Shown: positions 1-10,936, numbered from the stretch's first letter. The stretch: 64,000 bases of DNA from Rhodococcus sp. X156 (GCF_004006015.1 NZ_CP034766.1:3443001-3507000); one strand, 5' to 3'. Notes: generated from the letters alone by a model not told the origin. Program-made: numbers and translations.

Positions 1-2
1 CC

Positions 3-587
3 ACCCGGCGGCACCTGCTGGAGGTGCTCGACCTCTACGGGGTGGCGTGCGCGGTGCGGGCCCTGCGCGCCGACCCGCACATGTCCGTGGGCCGCCTGCG
101 GACCGCCCTCAACGCGGTGTCCGGCCTGGCCCAGGTGCGGGAGCGGCTGGCGGTCGTGTTCAGCGCCCGCGCCGAGGGGATCAAGGCCTCCGCCGCACTC
201 GCCTCGCTGTCCGCGCTGGCCCGCAGCTGTCCGCAGCCGAGCGACCAACGGCTGCTGCGCGGGGCGGTGGAGCAGCTGCTGCGACGGCCGGAGACCCACC
301 AGCTGCGCCTGGTGGAGGTCCAGACGCTGCTGCGCACCGGGGCGGTGCCGCTGCCGCCGGCACTGGTGGGCGAGGCGCTGCGGCTGCGCCCCGGCACCGC
401 CCCCGCTCACCAGCTCGGGCTGCCCGGCGCCACCCGCGCCGAGCTGGCCGAGCGCGCGCTGCAGCGGGCGGGGTGGTGGCGCTCGTTCGCCACCTTCGCC
501 GAGGACACCGGGCAGGCACGGGTGGGCCAGGTGGTCCACCGCGCGTACTTCCTGCTCTGGCAGGAGCTGCGGGACGCTGCTCGGTGA
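3..587 (+). CDS. C-terminal part of a protein upstream of a dynamin-like GTPase (5' end outside window)
   Basis: The reading frame is open from the left edge, so the N-terminus lies outside the window; a GTG at 24 is only an internal in-frame codon. The visible 194 residues are alanine-, leucine- and arginine-rich and look all-helical, with no catalytic motif. The stop codon overlaps the GTG start of the next gene by 4 bases, so the two are almost certainly co-translated. Actinomycetes often carry dynamin-like GTPases as adjacent pairs (IniA/IniC, DynA/DynB). The position and helical character would fit the C-terminal stalk of a first dynamin partner, but no G-motif is in view, so this is an inference from context. 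Confidence 0.6.
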   Translation, partial: TRRHLLEVLDLYGVACAVRALRADPHMSVGRLRTALNAVSGLAQVRERLAVVFSARAEGIKASAALASLSALARSCPQPSDQRLLRGAVEQLLRRPETHQLRLVEVQTLLRTGAVPLPPALVGEALRLRPGTAPAHQLGLPGATRAELAERALQRAGWWRSFATFAEDTGQARVGQVVHRAYFLLWQELRDAAR

Positions 588-2410
588 GCGGGCTGCCGAC
601 CGCGGTCCGCGCCGCGATCACCGAGCTGTCCGCGCTGCTGGCCGAGGCCGACCCCACCGCCGCCGCGCAGCTGAGCCGCCAGCAGGCCAGGCCGACCGAG
701 GCGCCCACCGTGGTGCTGATCGGCGAGACCAACCGCGGCAAGAGCTCGTTGGTCAACGCCCTGCTCGCCACCCCGGAGCTGTCCCCGGTGCAGGCGGGGC
801 CAGCGACGTCGACCTACCTGGTGCTGCGCCACGGCCCCCAGTGGTCGGCTCAGGGTCGCTACGCCGACGAGCGCCCACCGGTGCCAGTGGATCTCGCCGA
901 GCTGCCCGCGTGGGTGTGCGGCGGCCCGAACGGGCGTGCCGAGCCGGTCGCCCCGCCCCGCTACGTGGAGGTCTGCGGCCCTGTCCCGCTGCTGGCCAAC
1001 CTCACCCTGGTCGACACCCCCGGGGTCGGCGGGCTGCGTCCCTTCCACGCCGAGCTGGCCACCGAGGCCGCTGCCACGGCCACCGCCCTGCTGATGGTGG
1101 TGGACGCGAGCAGCCCGTTCACGCGCGGCGAGCTGGACTTCCTGCGGCAGGTGAGCGAGCGCGTGGAGACGGTGGTGTTCGCCCTCACCAAGACCGACGC
1201 CCACCGGGGCTGGCGCGAGGTGCTGGCCGCCGATCGCGCCCTGCTCGCCGAGCACGCCCCCCGCTTCGCCGAGGCACCCTTCCTGACGGTGTCGGCCCGT
1301 CTGGCCACGCTGGCCGCCCAGGCCCCCAGCCGCGAGGTCGCCACCACGCTCCGCCTGCAGTCGGGCATCAGCGACCTGCAGGAACAGCTGCAGCGGCTGG
1401 TCACCCACCGAGCCGCGATGCTGGCCGACGCCAACACGCTGCGCGCCCTGCACTCCGCGCTGGGCCACGCCGCCCAGCAGCGCCGCGACCGGGTGCGGGT
1501 GCTGCGCTCCGGGGCGGGCACCGCCACCGAGCTGCGCCGCCGCCGCGCCGAGCTGCTGGCCCAGCGACGCACCGGGCAGCGCGGCTGGTCGCTGCGGCTG
1601 CGCGCCCTCGTCCAGCACGCCAGGGTGGAGTCCACCCACGAGGTTGCCCGGCACGTGCGGGAGGTGCAGGCCGCGTTCCGTGCCGCGGTGGACAACGCCG
1701 ACCGGGAGGCCCTCGCCGCCCTGCCCGGCCAGCTCGAACCCGCGCTGGCCGGGGTGGCGGACAAGGTCAGCGCGGCACTGGCCGAGCGGCTGCGCCTGCT
1801 GGTGGAGCAGGTGCTGGCCGAGCTGTTCACGCCCGAGGAGCTGGCGGCGCTGGCTGCGCAGACGGTCCGTGCCCAGCAGGTGCCGCTGGTGATCCGGCCG
1901 GTGGAGAAGCGCCAGGCGGCCGCGGAGGACCGGTTGATGGTGATCGCCGGCGCCTCCGGTGGCATCGGTCTGGGCCGGCTGGCGCTGATGCCGCTGGCCC
2001 TCGTGCCGGGGCTCAACGTGGTGCTCATCCCGCTCACCCTCGGCCTGGGGGCGGGCGCCGCGTGGTGGATGGCCCGTGCCCGCGGGCACCTGGCCGACAA
2101 GACCCACGTGAAGCAGTGGTCGGGCGAGGTGTTCGCGGAGGCTCGGGCCAGCCTCGACCAGGTGGTGGCCGAGCAGCTGATCGACGCCGAGCACCAGCTC
2201 AGCGCGGCGCTGGACGAGGCCCTGGCGACCCGGCTGGAGCAGATCGACGGCGAGCTGCACGCGGTGGACGAGGCGCTGCGGATGGACGGTGCCGAGCGCG
2301 CCGAGCAGCTGAGCGCCACCGAGCGGCAGCTCGCCTCGCTGCTCGCGGCCCAGGACCGCGCGGCGAGCTTGCTCACCCGGGTACGTGCGGTCCGCGACAC
2401 TCGGGCCTAG
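584..2410 (+). CDS. Dynamin-like membrane-remodelling GTPase
   Basis: A 608-residue GTPase of the bacterial dynamin-like type. G1/P-loop GETNRGKS lies at about residues 47-54, G3 is DTPGVGG, and G4 is TKTD. After the G domain comes a long Arg/Ala/Leu-rich helical region, then a hydrophobic hairpin at about residues 453-500 (two Gly/Leu/Val runs) of the kind that inserts in membranes, then a helical tail. Family members hydrolyse GTP and assemble on the cytoplasmic membrane, with roles in membrane repair, sporulation septation or envelope-stress tolerance. GTG at 584 is chosen because it overlaps the upstream stop (GTGA) and the P-loop follows at the usual distance; the same frame is open further upstream only by chance. 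Confidence 0.88.
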   Translation: MSGLPTAVRAAITELSALLAEADPTAAAQLSRQQARPTEAPTVVLIGETNRGKSSLVNALLATPELSPVQAGPATSTYLVLRHGPQWSAQGRYADERPPVPVDLAELPAWVCGGPNGRAEPVAPPRYVEVCGPVPLLANLTLVDTPGVGGLRPFHAELATEAAATATALLMVVDASSPFTRGELDFLRQVSERVETVVFALTKTDAHRGWREVLAADRALLAEHAPRFAEAPFLTVSARLATLAAQAPSREVATTLRLQSGISDLQEQLQRLVTHRAAMLADANTLRALHSALGHAAQQRRDRVRVLRSGAGTATELRRRRAELLAQRRTGQRGWSLRLRALVQHARVESTHEVARHVREVQAAFRAAVDNADREALAALPGQLEPALAGVADKVSAALAERLRLLVEQVLAELFTPEELAALAAQTVRAQQVPLVIRPVEKRQAAAEDRLMVIAGASGGIGLGRLALMPLALVPGLNVVLIPLTLGLGAGAAWWMARARGHLADKTHVKQWSGEVFAEARASLDQVVAEQLIDAEHQLSAALDEALATRLEQIDGELHAVDEALRMDGAERAEQLSATERQLASLLAAQDRAASLLTRVRAVRDTRA

Positions 2411-2431
2411 TGCCCTGCGCGCTCGCCTAGG

Positions 2432-3271
2432 GTGGTCGCGGTGAACACCTCGGCTGCTCCCGGTACCCAGCCCGCCCCGAACACCCAGTACGAGGCCCTG
2501 CTCGCGCACGTGCTCGAGCACGGCACGCCCAAGGCCGACCGCACCGGCACGGGCACCCGCAGCATCTTCGGCCACCAGCTGCGCTACAACCTCGCCGAGG
2601 GATTCCCGCTGGTCACCACCAAGCGGGTGCACTTCAAGTCGCTGGCCTACGAGCTGCTGTGGTTCCTGCGGGGCGACTCCAACGTCGCCTGGCTGCACGA
2701 GCACGGCGTCAGCATCTGGGACGAGTGGGCCGGGGCCGACGGTGAGCTCGGCCCGGTCTACGGCGTGCAGTGGCGGTCCTGGCCCACCCCGGACGGCGGC
2801 CACGTCGACCAGATCGCCGAGGTGATGCAGACCCTGCGCACCAACCCGGACTCCCGCCGGATGATGGTCTCGGCCTGGAACGTCGGCGAGATCAGCCAGA
2901 TGGCGCTGCCGCCCTGCCACGCGCTGTTCCAGTTCTACGTGGCCGACGGCAAGCTGTCCTGCCAGCTGTACCAGCGCAGCGCCGACCTGTTCCTGGGCGT
3001 GCCGTTCAACATCGCCAGCTACGCCCTGCTCACCCACATGGTGGCCCAGCAGGCAGGCCTGGAGGTCGGGGACTTCATCTGGACCGGCGGCGACTGCCAC
3101 ATCTACGACAACCACGTCGAGCAGGTCCGCGAGCAGCTCACCCGCACCGCCTACGGCTTCCCCCAGCTGAAGCTGCAGAAGGCGTCCTCGATCTTCGACT
3201 ACTCCTACGCCGACTTCGAGGTGGTCGGCTACCAGCACCACCCGGCCATCAAGGCGCCGGTGGCGGTGTGA
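2432..3271 (+). CDS. thyA: Thymidylate synthase ThyA
   Basis: Converts dUMP and 5,10-methylene-THF to dTMP and dihydrofolate in the cytosol. The 279-residue protein is full length and carries the [11 protein letters not shown] catalytic block (nucleophile Cys about residue 162), the [19 protein letters not shown] substrate-binding segment and the GDCHIYDNH motif. The N-terminus is about 15 residues longer than in E. coli. Two in-frame GTG codons (2432 and 2441) compete as start, and neither has a clear Shine-Dalgarno. dfrA follows after 7 bases and recycles the dihydrofolate made here, a standard thyA-dfrA pair. Confidence 0.97.
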   Translation: MVAVNTSAAPGTQPAPNTQYEALLAHVLEHGTPKADRTGTGTRSIFGHQLRYNLAEGFPLVTTKRVHFKSLAYELLWFLRGDSNVAWLHEHGVSIWDEWAGADGELGPVYGVQWRSWPTPDGGHVDQIAEVMQTLRTNPDSRRMMVSAWNVGEISQMALPPCHALFQFYVADGKLSCQLYQRSADLFLGVPFNIASYALLTHMVAQQAGLEVGDFIWTGGDCHIYDNHVEQVREQLTRTAYGFPQLKLQKASSIFDYSYADFEVVGYQHHPAIKAPVAV

Positions 3272-3278
3272 GGCCGGC

Positions 3279-3767
3279 ATGGGTCTGAACCTGATCTGGG
3301 CGCAGGCCGCCAACGGCGTCATCGGCCGGGACGGCGACCTCCCCTGGCACCTGCCCGAGGACCTCGCCCACTTCCGGCACACCACCCGCGGTGCCACCGT
3401 GGTGATGGGCCGCGCCACCTGGGAGTCGCTGCCGCCGCTGGTGCGCCCGCTGCCCGGCCGCAACAACGTGGTGCTCACCCACCAGCCTGGCTGGACCGCG
3501 TTCGGCGCCACCGTGGTGCACTCGCTGGAGGAGGCCGTCGCCCTCGGTGCCGGCGACACCTGGGTGATCGGCGGTGCCAGCGTGTACGCGGCGGCGATGC
3601 CCCTGGCCGAGCAGCTGGTGGTCACCGAGCTGGCTGACCCGGTGGACGGCGACGTGCACGCCCCCGAGATCGGCTCTCGATGGCAGGTGGTGGACCGCGA
3701 CCCCCAGCGGGGCTGGCACACCTCCACCACCGGCCTGCGGTACCGGATCGTCACCTACGCACGGTGA
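3279..3767 (+). CDS. dfrA: Dihydrofolate reductase
   Basis: NADPH-dependent reduction of dihydrofolate to tetrahydrofolate, replacing the cofactor oxidised by ThyA encoded just upstream. At 162 residues it is normal length. The family motifs are present: the NGVIGRDGDLPWHLPEDLAHF active-site region with the acidic residue of the LPEDL segment, VVMGRATWESLP, PGRNNVVLT, and WVIGGASVYAAAMPLA for cofactor binding. It starts with ATG 7 bases after the thyA stop and is presumably co-transcribed. It ends 21 bases from the convergent gluconokinase gene. Confidence 0.97.
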   Translation: MGLNLIWAQAANGVIGRDGDLPWHLPEDLAHFRHTTRGATVVMGRATWESLPPLVRPLPGRNNVVLTHQPGWTAFGATVVHSLEEAVALGAGDTWVIGGASVYAAAMPLAEQLVVTELADPVDGDVHAPEIGSRWQVVDRDPQRGWHTSTTGLRYRIVTYAR

Positions 3768-3788
3768 GGAGCTGGCCGAGGCCGGGCG

Positions 3789-4322
3789 CTACTGCACCCG
3801 GGCGACGCCCTCGCCCAGCCGCAGCGCCCGGGCAGCGCGCTCGGCCAGCACGGCGGGCGGGGCGGTGACGTCCTCGGTCATCCCCGCCTCGTCCCGGCCC
3901 AGCGGCTCCAGCGCGGCCAGCTGCGAGCCGAGCAGCTCCGGGGGCATGAAGTGCCCGACGCGTGAGCCCAGGCGGCGCGACAGCAGCTCTGGCGAGCCGT
4001 GCAGGTGCAGGAACCAGATGTCGCCGGCGGCAGCGCGCAGCACGTCGCGGTGGGCCCGCCGCAGGGACGAGCAGGCCATCACCGCAGTGCGCCCGGCGTC
4101 GGCCCGCTCCTGCATCCAGGCACTGACCGCCAGCAGCCACGGCGACCGGTCTGCCTCCTCCAGCGGCTCGCCCGCCGACATCTTGGCGACGTTGGCCGGC
4201 GGGTGGAAGTCGTCGGCGTCGCCCACCTCCGCCCCCAGCCGCTCAGCCAGCAACCGCGCCACCGTGCTCTTGCCGGCACCCGCGACGCCCATCACCACCA
4301 CCTGGGGGCTTCGGCTGCGCAT
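3789..4322 (-). CDS. gntK: Gluconokinase
   Basis: Phosphorylates D-gluconate to 6-phosphogluconate with ATP, feeding the pentose phosphate pathway. It is a small P-loop kinase of 177 residues. Walker A (GVAGAGKST) is at residues 12-20, followed by the family signature GDADDFHPPANVAKMSAGEPL with substrate-binding Asp/His, then MACSSLRRAHRDVLR (typical CSALK-like segment) and VGHFMPPELLGSQLAALEPL. No gluconate transporter or repressor lies next to it, so it stands alone, convergent with dfrA and divergent from the following gene. Confidence 0.93.
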   Translation of the reverse strand: MRSRSPQVVVMGVAGAGKSTVARLLAERLGAEVGDADDFHPPANVAKMSAGEPLEEADRSPWLLAVSAWMQERADAGRTAVMACSSLRRAHRDVLRAAAGDIWFLHLHGSPELLSRRLGSRVGHFMPPELLGSQLAALEPLGRDEAGMTEDVTAPPAVLAERAARALRLGEGVARVQ

Positions 4323-4426
4323 GGCGCGACCCTAGCGCCGGCCGCAGCCGCGAGCATGCCCTGAGGGAACCGAACCCGAGGCGAGGGAGTCTCATCTCCG
4401 ACCCGAACCTGCCGAGAGGAATGTCC

Positions 4427-5056
4427 ATGCACATCGACGAGAGCCCGGCCGAGCTGCTGACCGTCACCGTGGACGGGGACGAGCACACCTACCACGCCAC
4501 CGTCGACGCGGACGCCGACGGCATCGCGGACACCGTCCACCTGGACACCGTCGACGGCAGCTACGAGTACTCCGACACCGACGGGGACGGCGCGGCGGAC
4601 GAGCTCACCCGCTACGACGTGCACGGCAAGGTCCTCGGCCACGCCGTCCTCGATCCCGCCACCGGCACCTGGACCGCGGACGACAGGACCACCACCACCC
4701 CCGCAGCCGTGTCCACCGCGCCCACGGTCTCCGCCGAGATCCAGGCCGCCGCAGACCAAGCCGGTCCCTCCACCGTGGACTCCGACGGCGACGGCGTGGC
4801 CGACACCGCCGTGCTGCAGACCGCCGGCCGGACCGTCCTGGTGACCGACGTGGACGGTGACGGCACTGCCGACGTGCTGACCGAGGTGACCAGCAGCGGG
4901 GAGCACACCTCCTACGAACAGGGTGCTGACGGCCAGTGGCGGGAGGCCGGGGGCGGGGACCTCGGCGACGGCACCGGCAGCCCCGGCGCGGGAGCCACCG
5001 AGCCGCCGGCGCCGGCCGTGACCGACCCCGTCACCGGCGAGTGGATCGCCCGGTAG
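4427..5056 (+). CDS. Acidic protein with Asp-Gly repeat motifs (possible calcium binding)
   Basis: A 209-residue, very acidic protein with no signal peptide. Asp-rich loops of the form DADGIAD, DTDGDGAAD, DSDGDGVAD and DVDGDGTAD occur in two pairs, each followed by a short beta-strand-like stretch. These resemble EF-hand or thrombospondin-3-like calcium-binding loops. The C-terminus is Gly/Pro/Ala rich. Similar actinobacterial proteins of unknown function exist (possibly the DUF6802 group, from memory). The ATG at 4427 has an AGAGGA Shine-Dalgarno at good spacing; the ATG at 4421 lies directly against that motif and is less likely. Function unknown. Confidence 0.75.
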   Translation: MHIDESPAELLTVTVDGDEHTYHATVDADADGIADTVHLDTVDGSYEYSDTDGDGAADELTRYDVHGKVLGHAVLDPATGTWTADDRTTTTPAAVSTAPTVSAEIQAAADQAGPSTVDSDGDGVADTAVLQTAGRTVLVTDVDGDGTADVLTEVTSSGEHTSYEQGADGQWREAGGGDLGDGTGSPGAGATEPPAPAVTDPVTGEWIAR

Positions 5057-5084
5057 CGCGCTTGCGCCGACTTTGCCAGGGGCC

Positions 5085-5101
5085 GTGACCAACTTGTGAC
5101 C
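5085..5101 (+). promoter_or_regulatory. Candidate OmpR-family (MtrA/GlnR-like) direct-repeat operator upstream of pckG
   Basis: GTGACC, five bases, GTGACC: a perfect hexamer repeat with the 11-base helical period used by OmpR-family dimers. It lies about 180 bases upstream of the pckG start, in the 223-base gap after the acidic-protein gene. The same geometry recurs upstream of both NlpC/P60 genes. MtrA and GlnR sites in actinomycetes have this general form; which regulator binds here is inference. Confidence 0.4.
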
Positions 5102-5279
5102 AATTCCCCTAAGTGGAGTCGCTTTTCTCCGGGCCGCCCAGTTAACCTAAGGACGTACTGAACCCGGCGCTCGTGCCCGCCACCCGGCAGGCACCCGAGC
5201 CGCGTCCCTTCAAGGGCCGCAGCCGGGCCTGTCGGCTCCGCTCGTCAGGTCCTGCTTCGGTCCACTTCAGGAGAGTCTG

Positions 5280-7109
5280 ATGACGGCAGCGACCATTCCC
5301 GGCCTCGACGAGCAGAACGGCACCGTGCCAACCCAGCACAGCGACCTGCTGGCCTGGGTACGAGACGTTGCCGAGCTCACCCAGCCTGACCGTGTCGTCT
5401 TCGTGGACGGCTCGGACGAGGAGTGGGACCGACTCACCACGCAGCTCGTCGACGCGGGGACCTTCACCCGGCTCAACCCGGAGAAGAAGCCCAACTCCTT
5501 CTGGTGCGCCTCCGACCCGGCCGACGTGGCGCGCGTCGAGGAGCGCACCTACATCTGCTCCCGCGAGGAGTCCAGTGCGGGCCCCACCAACAACTGGATG
5601 GACCCCACGGAGATGCGGTCGCTCATGACCGACCTCTACCGCGGCTGCATGAAGGGCCGCACCATGTACGTGGTGCCCTTCTGCATGGGCCCGGTCGACG
5701 CCGAGGACCCCAAGCTGGGCGTGGAGCTCACCGACTCCGAGTACGTCGTCGTCTCCATGCGGATCATGACCCGCATGGGCAACGTGGCGCTCGAGCGCTT
5801 CGGCACCGACGCCCCCTTCGTCAAGGCGCTGCACTCCGTGGGTGCGCCGCTGGCCGAGGGCGAGACCGACGTCGCGTGGCCCTGCAACGACACCAAGTAC
5901 ATCACCCACTTCCCGGAGGACCGCGAGATCTGGAGCTTCGGCTCCGGCTACGGCGGCAACGCGCTGCTGGGCAAGAAGTGCTACTCGCTGCGCATCGCCT
6001 CGGCGATGGCCCACGACGAGGGCTGGCTGGCTGAGCACATGCTCATCCTCAAGCTGACCTCGCCGGAGGAGAAGGTCTACTACGCCACCGCCGCGTTCCC
6101 CAGCTCCTGCGGCAAGACCAACCTGGCGATGCTCGAGCCCACCATCCCGGGCTGGAAGGTCGAGACCCTCGGCGACGACATCGCCTGGATGCGTTTCGGC
6201 GAGGACGGCCGGCTGTACGCCGTCAACCCGGAGTTCGGGTTCTTCGGTGTCGCCCCCGGCACCAACTGGGCCACCAACCCCAACGCCATGCGCACCATCG
6301 AGCGCGGCAACTCGCTGTTCACCAACGTCGCGATGACCGACGACGGCGACGTGTGGTGGGAGGGCATGGAGGGCGACCCCCAGCACCTGACGTCCTGGAA
6401 GCAGGAGGACTGGACGCCGGAGAGCGGCGAGCTCTCCAGCCACCCCAACTCTCGCTACTGCACCCCGATGTCGCAGTGCCCGGTGCTCGCGCCGGAGTGG
6501 GACGACCCCAAGGGTGTGCCGATCTCGGCGATCTTCTTCGGCGGCCGCCGGGCGACCACCATCCCGCTGGTCACCGAGTCCCGCAACTGGCAGAACGGGG
6601 TCTTCATGGCCTCCACCATGTCCAGCGAGAAGACCGCTGCCGCCAGCGGCAAGGTCGGTGACGTCCGCCGCGACCCGATGGCCATGCTGCCCTTCATCGG
6701 CTACAACGCCGGTGACTACCTGCAGCACTGGATCGACCTGGGCAAGTCCGCGGACGAGTCCAAGCTGCCGAAGATCTTCTACGTCAACTGGTTCCGCCGG
6801 GGCGAGGACAAGCGCTTCCTGTGGCCCGGATTCGGGGAGAACGCCCGCGTGCTCAAGTGGGCCATCGAGCGCATCGAGGGCAAGGCCGCGGCGCGGGAGA
6901 CCGCCATCGGCTACGTGCCCACCAGCGCCGACATCGACCTGGACGGCCTCACCGGCGGCCTCGAGGACGTCGACCTGGCGCTGGAGGTCAACGACGAGGA
7001 GTGGAAGCGCGAGATCCCCTCCATCGAGGAGTGGTTCACCATGTTCGGGGACAAGCTGCCCAGCAGCCTGAGCGACGAGCTCGACGCGCTCAAGCACCGC
7101 CTGGGCTGA
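5280..7109 (+). CDS. pckG: Phosphoenolpyruvate carboxykinase (GTP)
   Basis: Gluconeogenic enzyme (EC 4.1.1.32): oxaloacetate + GTP to PEP + GDP + CO2. At 609 residues it is full length for the GTP-dependent family. Diagnostic segments are SNNW-like [26 protein letters not shown], the kinase-1a loop [13 protein letters not shown] with the reactive Cys at about 277, the metal/GTP region [23 protein letters not shown], and [13 protein letters not shown]. An AGGAGAG Shine-Dalgarno precedes the ATG. The 223-base leader holds a GTGACC direct repeat. A strong hairpin lies downstream. Confidence 0.97.
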   Translation: MTAATIPGLDEQNGTVPTQHSDLLAWVRDVAELTQPDRVVFVDGSDEEWDRLTTQLVDAGTFTRLNPEKKPNSFWCASDPADVARVEERTYICSREESSAGPTNNWMDPTEMRSLMTDLYRGCMKGRTMYVVPFCMGPVDAEDPKLGVELTDSEYVVVSMRIMTRMGNVALERFGTDAPFVKALHSVGAPLAEGETDVAWPCNDTKYITHFPEDREIWSFGSGYGGNALLGKKCYSLRIASAMAHDEGWLAEHMLILKLTSPEEKVYYATAAFPSSCGKTNLAMLEPTIPGWKVETLGDDIAWMRFGEDGRLYAVNPEFGFFGVAPGTNWATNPNAMRTIERGNSLFTNVAMTDDGDVWWEGMEGDPQHLTSWKQEDWTPESGELSSHPNSRYCTPMSQCPVLAPEWDDPKGVPISAIFFGGRRATTIPLVTESRNWQNGVFMASTMSSEKTAAASGKVGDVRRDPMAMLPFIGYNAGDYLQHWIDLGKSADESKLPKIFYVNWFRRGEDKRFLWPGFGENARVLKWAIERIEGKAAARETAIGYVPTSADIDLDGLTGGLEDVDLALEVNDEEWKREIPSIEEWFTMFGDKLPSSLSDELDALKHRLG

Positions 7110-7147
7110 CCACCGACGACGCACCCCACGCGGGTGTGAGCGCTTGC

Positions 7148-7195
7148 CCGAGGGGCGGGTACCGCAGGCCAACCGGCCGGGTGCCCGCCCCTCGG
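7148..7195 (+). terminator. Hairpin terminator after pckG
   Basis: A 16-bp stem (7148-7163 with 7180-7195) containing a single G-U pair and a 16-base loop, starting 38 bases after the pckG stop. No T-tract follows, as is usual for terminators in very GC-rich actinomycetes. It separates pckG from the small membrane-protein gene. Confidence 0.7.
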
Positions 7196-7219
7196 ACGTG
7201 CAGGGGGAGAGTGGAGCGC

Positions 7220-7414
7220 GTGGAGACGGTCATGGTGATCGCTGCGCTGGCCGCGCTCTGGCTGGTGTTCAGCCTGGTGGTGCGCCGGCTCCGGCGGCGT
7301 GGGCTCACCGGCGAGCACCCGGGGGTGGGCGTCGTCCGGCCCGAGCAGCTGCGCGAGTCGAGGTCCAGGCCGAGCCGTAGCTGGCGGGAGGGCCACCGGC
7401 CCTGGCACGAGTGA
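7220..7414 (+). CDS. Small single-pass membrane protein
   Basis: A predicted 64-residue protein: an N-terminal transmembrane helix (about residues 4-24, Ala/Leu/Val rich) followed by a basic arginine-rich tail ending RPWHE. The GTG at 7220 sits 10 bases after a GGGGGAG Shine-Dalgarno; GTG 7211 and ATG 7232 are in-frame alternatives. It lies between two strong hairpins (one before, one directly after its stop), which suggests a separate short transcription unit. Third-position GC is high as in real genes. Function unknown, and reality as a gene is moderately supported. Confidence 0.5.
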   Translation: METVMVIAALAALWLVFSLVVRRLRRRGLTGEHPGVGVVRPEQLRESRSRPSRSWREGHRPWHE

Positions 7415-7452
7415 GCGCGGCCCGGGGAGGTTCACCCTCACCCGGGCCGCGC
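7415..7452 (+). terminator. Perfect 12-bp hairpin, likely terminator
   Basis: Bases 7415-7426 are the exact reverse complement of 7441-7452, with a 14-base loop, beginning directly after the stop codon of the small membrane-protein gene. There is no T-tract. The remaining gap to 7698 holds no gene that I can support. Confidence 0.65.
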
Positions 7453-7698
7453 TGCCGCTCGACGGTCGACGGCGGGTGTCGCGGCCGTACCGCCCCTCCG
7501 CGGTCCTGCCTCGACGTGGTCAGCTCCTCTCCTCGTCCCCGGCGGGGTGCGAGTCTCTGCACAACCCCTCAGCCGTCGTCGCCGTGCACAGGTGAGACGG
7601 CCGCTCCGGCCCGGGGCGACTCGGTGGGCCTACCCACCGCCGCTGAGTAGTTCCCCCCAGCCCGGCCCGGGCCTGCCGCCGCGTGGTGAGATGACGGC

Positions 7699-9504
<1,806 letters not shown>

Positions 9505-9514
9505 CGGCTGCTGG

Positions 9515-9997
9515 CTAGATGCGGCGCGCGCCCGTCAGCTCGCCGTAGGGCACGGCCCCGACCTTGACCACGTCGCCGGAGGTGGGCGCGTAGACGTACT
9601 GGCCGTTGCCGACGTAGATGCCGACGTGTCCGCCGCCGTAGACGAACACCAGGTCACCGGGGGCCAGCTGGTCGTAGGCGACCGGGAAACCGACGCCGGC
9701 CTGCTCCCCTGTGGTGCGGGGCAGCGAGATCCCCACCTGACCGTAGGAGAACTGCACCAGGCCGGAGCAGTCGAACGCGCCGGGGCCGGTGGCGCCGTAG
9801 ACGTAGGGCTTGCCCACCTGGGCCAGTGCCACGTCCATGGCGAGCACGGACGGGCTGACGACGCTGGCACTGGCCGGTGCCGGCGCGGCCTGCGCGGCGG
9901 CGGTCGGAGCCATCGCCAGCACGGAGGCGCCGGCGGCGGCCGCCAGCACCAGGCGGCGGAAGGAGTGACGGGGCTTGGTCGCGATCTCGGAAGGCAT
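9515..9997 (-). CDS. Secreted NlpC/P60 peptidoglycan hydrolase with altered third active-site residue
   Basis: A 160-residue protein: basic start, hydrophobic segment LVLAAAAGASVLAMAP and Ala-rich cleavage region (signal peptide), then a single NlpC/P60 domain. Catalytic Cys77 is in AFDCSGLVQFSYGQ and His124 in GGGHVGIYVG. The third position, His in the neighbouring paralogue (VHAPTSG), is Tyr136 here (VYAPTSG). The family cleaves D-gamma-glutamyl-mDAP bonds in wall stem peptides outside the membrane. ATG 9997 has an AAGGAAA ribosome site. It lies downstream of, and in the same direction as, a close paralogue 208 bases away. The Tyr may lower or change activity. Confidence 0.88.
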   Translation of the reverse strand: MPSEIATKPRHSFRRLVLAAAAGASVLAMAPTAAAQAAPAPASASVVSPSVLAMDVALAQVGKPYVYGATGPGAFDCSGLVQFSYGQVGISLPRTTGEQAGVGFPVAYDQLAPGDLVFVYGGGHVGIYVGNGQYVYAPTSGDVVKVGAVPYGELTGARRI

Positions 9998-10103
9998 GTT
10001 TCCTTGGGGGTTCGGGGACGGTTGCGTCGAACCCCGCCCACGTGCGCCCGACGTGGCGCGCATCGCACGGGGTGAACCGGGCTGGGCGGGAAGTGACTCT
10101 AAC

Positions 10104-10120
10104 GGTAACGAAATGGTCAC
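10104..10120 (-). promoter_or_regulatory. Candidate MtrA-like direct-repeat operator upstream of the first NlpC/P60 gene
   Basis: Read on the minus strand, GTGACC, five bases, GTTACC, then one base before a possible -10 element TAGAGT. The repeat sits about 107 bases upstream of the start codon, within a 208-base leader. MtrA is known to control cell-wall hydrolases in mycobacteria and corynebacteria through GTNAC-type direct repeats, so the location fits, but binding is inferred. Confidence 0.45.
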
Positions 10121-10205
10121 GAAGGTCAACAGCCTCGGCTCAAGCCGTGACATACCGCACTGTGGTGACCGGTGCGGTGCGCGGCACCGCACCGGTCGGG
10201 GTGCG

Positions 10206-10769
10206 CTAGGTGACGTGCCGGATCGCGGTGATCTGCCCGTAGGGCACCGAGGCGACCTTGACGACGTCGCCCGAGGTGGGCGCGTGCACGTACTTGCCGT
10301 TGCCGACGTAGATGCCGACGTGGCCGCCGCCGTAGGCGAACACCAGGTCACCGGGCTGCATCTGCGAGGCCGTCACCGCGACACCAACCTTCACCTGCTG
10401 GCTGGTGGTGCGGGGCAGCGAGACACCCGCCTGCTTGTAGGCGTACTGCACCAGGCCGGAGCAGTCGAAGGAGCTCGGGCCGGTGGCGCCCCACACGTAG
10501 GGCTTGCCCACCTGCGCCAGCGCGACGTTGACGGCACGCTGAGCCGCGTTGCTGACGGTGATCTTGCTCGTCGTCGCCTTGTAGGCCTTGGGGGCGACCT
10601 GCTTGACGGTCGCCGTCGTGGACTTGGTCGTGGTGGCCGCACCCGTCGGCACCTGGGCCTGAGCGGTTGCGGTGGGCGCCAAGGTCATCGCAGCAGCAGC
10701 ACCGGCGACGGTCGCGAGCATCATCCGACGCGCCTTGCGACGAGACTCAGTCGCTGGGACGGAGAACAT
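10206..10769 (-). CDS. Secreted NlpC/P60 peptidoglycan endopeptidase
   Basis: A 187-residue exported hydrolase. An N-terminal signal peptide (ESRRKARRM basic start, then MMLATVAGAAAAMTLAPTATAQA) is followed by a Thr/Lys/Ala-rich linker (about residues 40-75) and one NlpC/P60 domain. The full catalytic triad is present: Cys103 in SFDCSGLVQYAY, His150 in GGGHVGIYVG, His162 in YVHAPTSGD. It is expected to cut wall peptide cross-bridges during growth or division. It is a near paralogue of the gene downstream, from which it differs mainly in the linker and in keeping the third triad residue. Confidence 0.92.
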   Translation of the reverse strand: MFSVPATESRRKARRMMLATVAGAAAAMTLAPTATAQAQVPTGAATTTKSTTATVKQVAPKAYKATTSKITVSNAAQRAVNVALAQVGKPYVWGATGPSSFDCSGLVQYAYKQAGVSLPRTTSQQVKVGVAVTASQMQPGDLVFAYGGGHVGIYVGNGKYVHAPTSGDVVKVASVPYGQITAIRHVT

Positions 10770-10876
10770 TGCTCCCTCTCTGGGTCGGGGACAGGGTCAC
10801 CTTGCTCCGGCCGTCCGACCTGGGCATTCGCGCGGCCCAGCTCGATCCCGGCCGTGTCAACGAAGGCAATATCGAA

Positions 10877-10893
10877 GGTAACCACCAGGCAAA
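10877..10893 (-). promoter_or_regulatory. Candidate MtrA-like operator upstream of the second NlpC/P60 gene
   Basis: On the minus strand, TTTGCC, five bases, GTTACC: one good and one weak half-site with the same 11-base period as the site upstream of the sister gene. It lies about 108 bases upstream of the start codon, almost the same distance as in the sister gene. Weaker on its own; it gains support from the match in position. Confidence 0.35.
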
Positions 10894-10936
10894 ATCAGTC
10901 AACCGACCTAGGCACTCGTTGTGACCAAGGCAGCAC

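Noticed and set aside
407-3754. A 1115-codon open frame on the minus strand
   Set aside because: It covers the dynamin-like, thyA and dfrA genes on the opposite strand and has no recognisable domain.
9998-10205. Possible c-di-AMP (ydaO-type) riboswitch upstream of the NlpC/P60 genes
   Set aside because: Wall-hydrolase genes in actinomycetes often have one, so I searched both leaders, but the conserved 3' CCGTCAGCTAACCTCG-like segment is absent.
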